7,366 bases of DNA from JBBQSN01 sp038213835 (GTDB lineage: Bacteria > Actinomycetota > Actinomycetes > Actinomycetales > CAWJMD01), in the NCBI GenBank assembly GCA_038213835.1, contig JBBQSN010000164.1, positions 1 to 7,366 on the forward strand, given 5' to 3'. This document shows, piece by piece, positions 5,687-7,366 of this stretch (position 1 is its first letter; the number at the start of each line of letters is the position of its first letter). Below the pieces are notes generated by a model. It worked only from the letters and a program-made list of their open reading frames with translations, was not told where the DNA came from and made no database searches. The translations under genes and the position numbers were made by a program.

Positions 5687-6300
5687 CCAGCACCGCGACG
5701 CCCCGGACGTCTCATGACGTCGAGGAGGTCGAGCTGGTCGTGCTCCTCGACGAGGAGGGCCGTGCCACCGGCACCATCCCCAAGTCCGAGGTGCACCACG
5801 CCGACACGCCTCTGCACCTGGCGTTCTCGGCCTACGTGCTCGACGAGGACGACCGGCTGCTGCTGACCCGTCGGGCTCTGCACAAGGCCACATTCCCCGG
5901 CGTCTGGACGAACTCGGCGTGTGGGCACCCCGCGCCCGGCGAGGACCTCGCCGAGGCCGCCACCCGCCGCGCCCGGCAGGAGCTCGGCCTGGCGCTCGAC
6001 GACGTCCGGCTGGTGCTGCCCCGGTTCCGGTACCGAGCCGAGATGCACGGGGTGGTCGAGAACGAGATGTGCCCGGTCCTGGTGGCCCGCGTGCGCAGCA
6101 CCGACGTCGCGGCCGACCCGGACGAGGTCGAGGAGCACCGCTGGGTGGGGTGGGGCGCCCTCGTGACCTCGGTGCTCGACGGCACCCAGGACGTCTCGCC
6201 GTGGTGCGCCGACCAGGTGCGGCAGCTGCACGCCCTCGGTCCCGACCCGGCGGGGTGGCCCACGGCCGACCCGACGGAGCTCCCCGCAGCCCTGAGGTGA
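5683..6300 (+). CDS. idi: Isopentenyl-diphosphate delta-isomerase, type I
   Basis: A 205-residue Nudix-fold enzyme that interconverts IPP and DMAPP, balancing starter and extender units for prenyl chains in the cytoplasm. All active-site elements of the E. coli enzyme can be placed: catalytic Cys80 in TNSACGHP, Glu128 with Glu126 in VENEMCPVL, and metal ligands His38, His45 (HHADTPLH) and His82. The family phrase LHLAFSAYVL follows at 44-53. A 10-15 residue acidic tail-like N-terminus precedes the domain. The ATG at 5683 overlaps the flavoprotein stop (ATGA), and its stop overlaps the next start (GTGA), so it is within the operon. Its presence argues that the pathway consumes isoprenoid precursors. 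No prenyl diphosphate synthase is visible in the window. Confidence 0.96.
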   Translation: MTSTATPRTSHDVEEVELVVLLDEEGRATGTIPKSEVHHADTPLHLAFSAYVLDEDDRLLLTRRALHKATFPGVWTNSACGHPAPGEDLAEAATRRARQELGLALDDVRLVLPRFRYRAEMHGVVENEMCPVLVARVRSTDVAADPDEVEEHRWVGWGALVTSVLDGTQDVSPWCADQVRQLHALGPDPAGWPTADPTELPAALR

Positions 6301-7366
6301 CCGAGCCCCTCTGGGACCTCGTCGTCGTCGGCGCCGGGCCCGCCGGCAGCACCGCCGCGATCGCGGCGTTGCACGCTGACCCTGACGCCCGGGTCCTGCT
6401 GCTGGACAAGGACGACTTCCCCCGCGACAAGTCCTGCGGCGACGGCATCGCACCGCACGCCCTCGACGTGCTCGCCGACCTCGGCGTGACCGGGCTCGTC
6501 GACGGGTACGCCCCCGTGAGCCGGCTCGAGCTCGGGCGTCCCGAGGGCCCGTCGGTCGCCGGTGAGATGACCCGCCCGGCGCACGTGGTGCCGCGCGCGG
6601 TGCTCGACGAGCGGATCGTCCGGGTGGCCACCGGCCGCGGGGCCGAGCTACGGCGGCACCGCGTCCGCGAGGTGGTCACGCAGGCCGGCGAGGTGCTGCT
6701 GGACGGCCGGATCCGGGCCCGGGTGGTCGTCGCCGCCGACGGGGCGGGGTCGACGCTGCGGCGCGACCTGGGGGTCGCTCCCACGCCGCGCCGGCGAACG
6801 GCCCTGGCCATCCGCGGCTATGCACCGGTGACACCGGAACGGGCTGCGGCACAGGTGATCACGTTCGCCCCGATCGCCTGGCCCGCCTACGCCTGGTCGT
6901 TCCCCATCGGCGACGGGACCGCGAACGTGGGCTACGGCGAGGTGCTCTCACCAGGGCGCCCGCTGCGCCGAACCGACCTGCTGCACCGGCTCGACCTGAT
7001 GCTGCCCGGGGCGTCCAACGGTGCCGAGCGCTGGAAGGCCCACCTGCTGCCCCTGAGCACCGGAAGGGCACGTCAGCCGGACGGACGGGTGCTGCTGGTC
7101 GGAGACGCGGCGTCGCTCATCAATCCCCTGACCGGAGAGGGCATCTACTACGCCGTGCTGTCCGGGAGCCTGGCCGGCCGCGCGGCGGTCACGACGCCCG
7201 ATCCGGGTCGCGCGTATCGCGCAGCCATGCGGCGCCGGCTCGGTCGGCACCTGCGAGGCACCGACCTGGTCGCCGCGCTCACCCGCTCGCCGAGGGTCGT
7301 CGACGGGGGGATCGCTGCGGCCGCGCGCGACCGTCGCGTCTTCGACGTGCTGGTCGAGGTCGGACT
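6297..7366 (+). CDS. Geranylgeranyl reductase-family FAD oxidoreductase, 3' end cut by window
   Basis: 356 complete codons are visible, with no stop before the window edge. The GTG at 6297 overlaps the IDI stop (GTGA). The N-terminal Rossmann motif is VVVGAGPAGSTAA (9-21). DKSCGDGIAPHALDVLADLG beginning at 44 is the GGR CGDG signature, AADGAGS follows near 147-153, and VGDAASLINPLTGEGIYYA lies at 268-286. GGR enzymes use FAD and a reductant to hydrogenate double bonds of geranylgeranyl or polyprenyl chains in lipids, quinones or chlorophyll. In this operon the likely substrate is a prenyl chain attached by the divergent UbiA, or its diphosphate (inference). Menaquinone-side-chain reduction (MenJ-like) is an alternative. 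The CGDG signature and the absence of hydroxylase partners favour reductase. Roughly the last 20-70 residues are probably missing. Confidence 0.9.
   Translation, partial: MTEPLWDLVVVGAGPAGSTAAIAALHADPDARVLLLDKDDFPRDKSCGDGIAPHALDVLADLGVTGLVDGYAPVSRLELGRPEGPSVAGEMTRPAHVVPRAVLDERIVRVATGRGAELRRHRVREVVTQAGEVLLDGRIRARVVVAADGAGSTLRRDLGVAPTPRRRTALAIRGYAPVTPERAAAQVITFAPIAWPAYAWSFPIGDGTANVGYGEVLSPGRPLRRTDLLHRLDLMLPGASNGAERWKAHLLPLSTGRARQPDGRVLLVGDAASLINPLTGEGIYYAVLSGSLAGRAAVTTPDPGRAYRAAMRRRLGRHLRGTDLVAALTRSPRVVDGGIAAAARDRRVFDVLVEVG

Overview
This is a very GC-rich window (roughly three quarters G+C, almost every third codon position G or C). It uses GTG starts freely and its genes are tightly packed and often overlap, which points to an actinobacterium. 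The gene families would suit Micrococcales or Cellulomonadaceae-like genomes, but the genus cannot be fixed from sequence alone. No RNA gene, CRISPR array, insertion sequence or attachment site was seen. The longest stretches without a confident gene are the 121 bases at 2877-2997 and about 95 bases at 1136-1230.

Left arm (1-2876, all minus strand). Reading in the direction of transcription, there is a UbiA-family membrane prenyltransferase (2876-2007), a small alpha/beta hydrolase (1935-1231), a beta-phosphoglucomutase-like HAD phosphatase/mutase (about 1135-380) and the N-terminal part of a GH65 disaccharide phosphorylase/hydrolase (383-1, running off the window). The last two overlap by four bases. 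They form a familiar sugar-catabolic pair: a GH65 phosphorylase releases beta-glucose-1-phosphate and beta-PGM turns it into glucose-6-phosphate.

Right arm (2930-7366, all plus strand). A chain of genes overlaps at every junction: a possible 23-residue leader ORF, a type III polyketide synthase, an isoprenylcysteine-carboxyl-methyltransferase-like (ICMT-like) membrane methyltransferase, an FAD-dependent oxidoreductase, a type I isopentenyl-diphosphate isomerase, and a geranylgeranyl-reductase-family flavoprotein that is cut by the window end. The synthase-methyltransferase-flavoprotein order recalls the phenolic-lipid operon srsABC of Streptomyces griseus. What is added here is an isoprenoid set: UbiA (divergent), IDI and GGR.

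Working hypothesis (inference). The type III PKS makes an aromatic or pyrone polyketide, probably an alkylresorcinol-type phenolic lipid. The flavoprotein hydroxylates or oxidises it toward a hydroquinone or quinone, and the ICMT-like enzyme methylates it. UbiA attaches a prenyl chain whose building blocks IDI helps balance, and the GGR-type enzyme saturates the chain. The result would be a membrane-associated, partly reduced prenylated phenol or quinone (meroterpenoid). The prenyl diphosphate synthase is not in the window. UbiA and the PKS operon diverge from a 121-bp region with overlapping -10-like motifs on opposite strands, so the two arms may be co-regulated.
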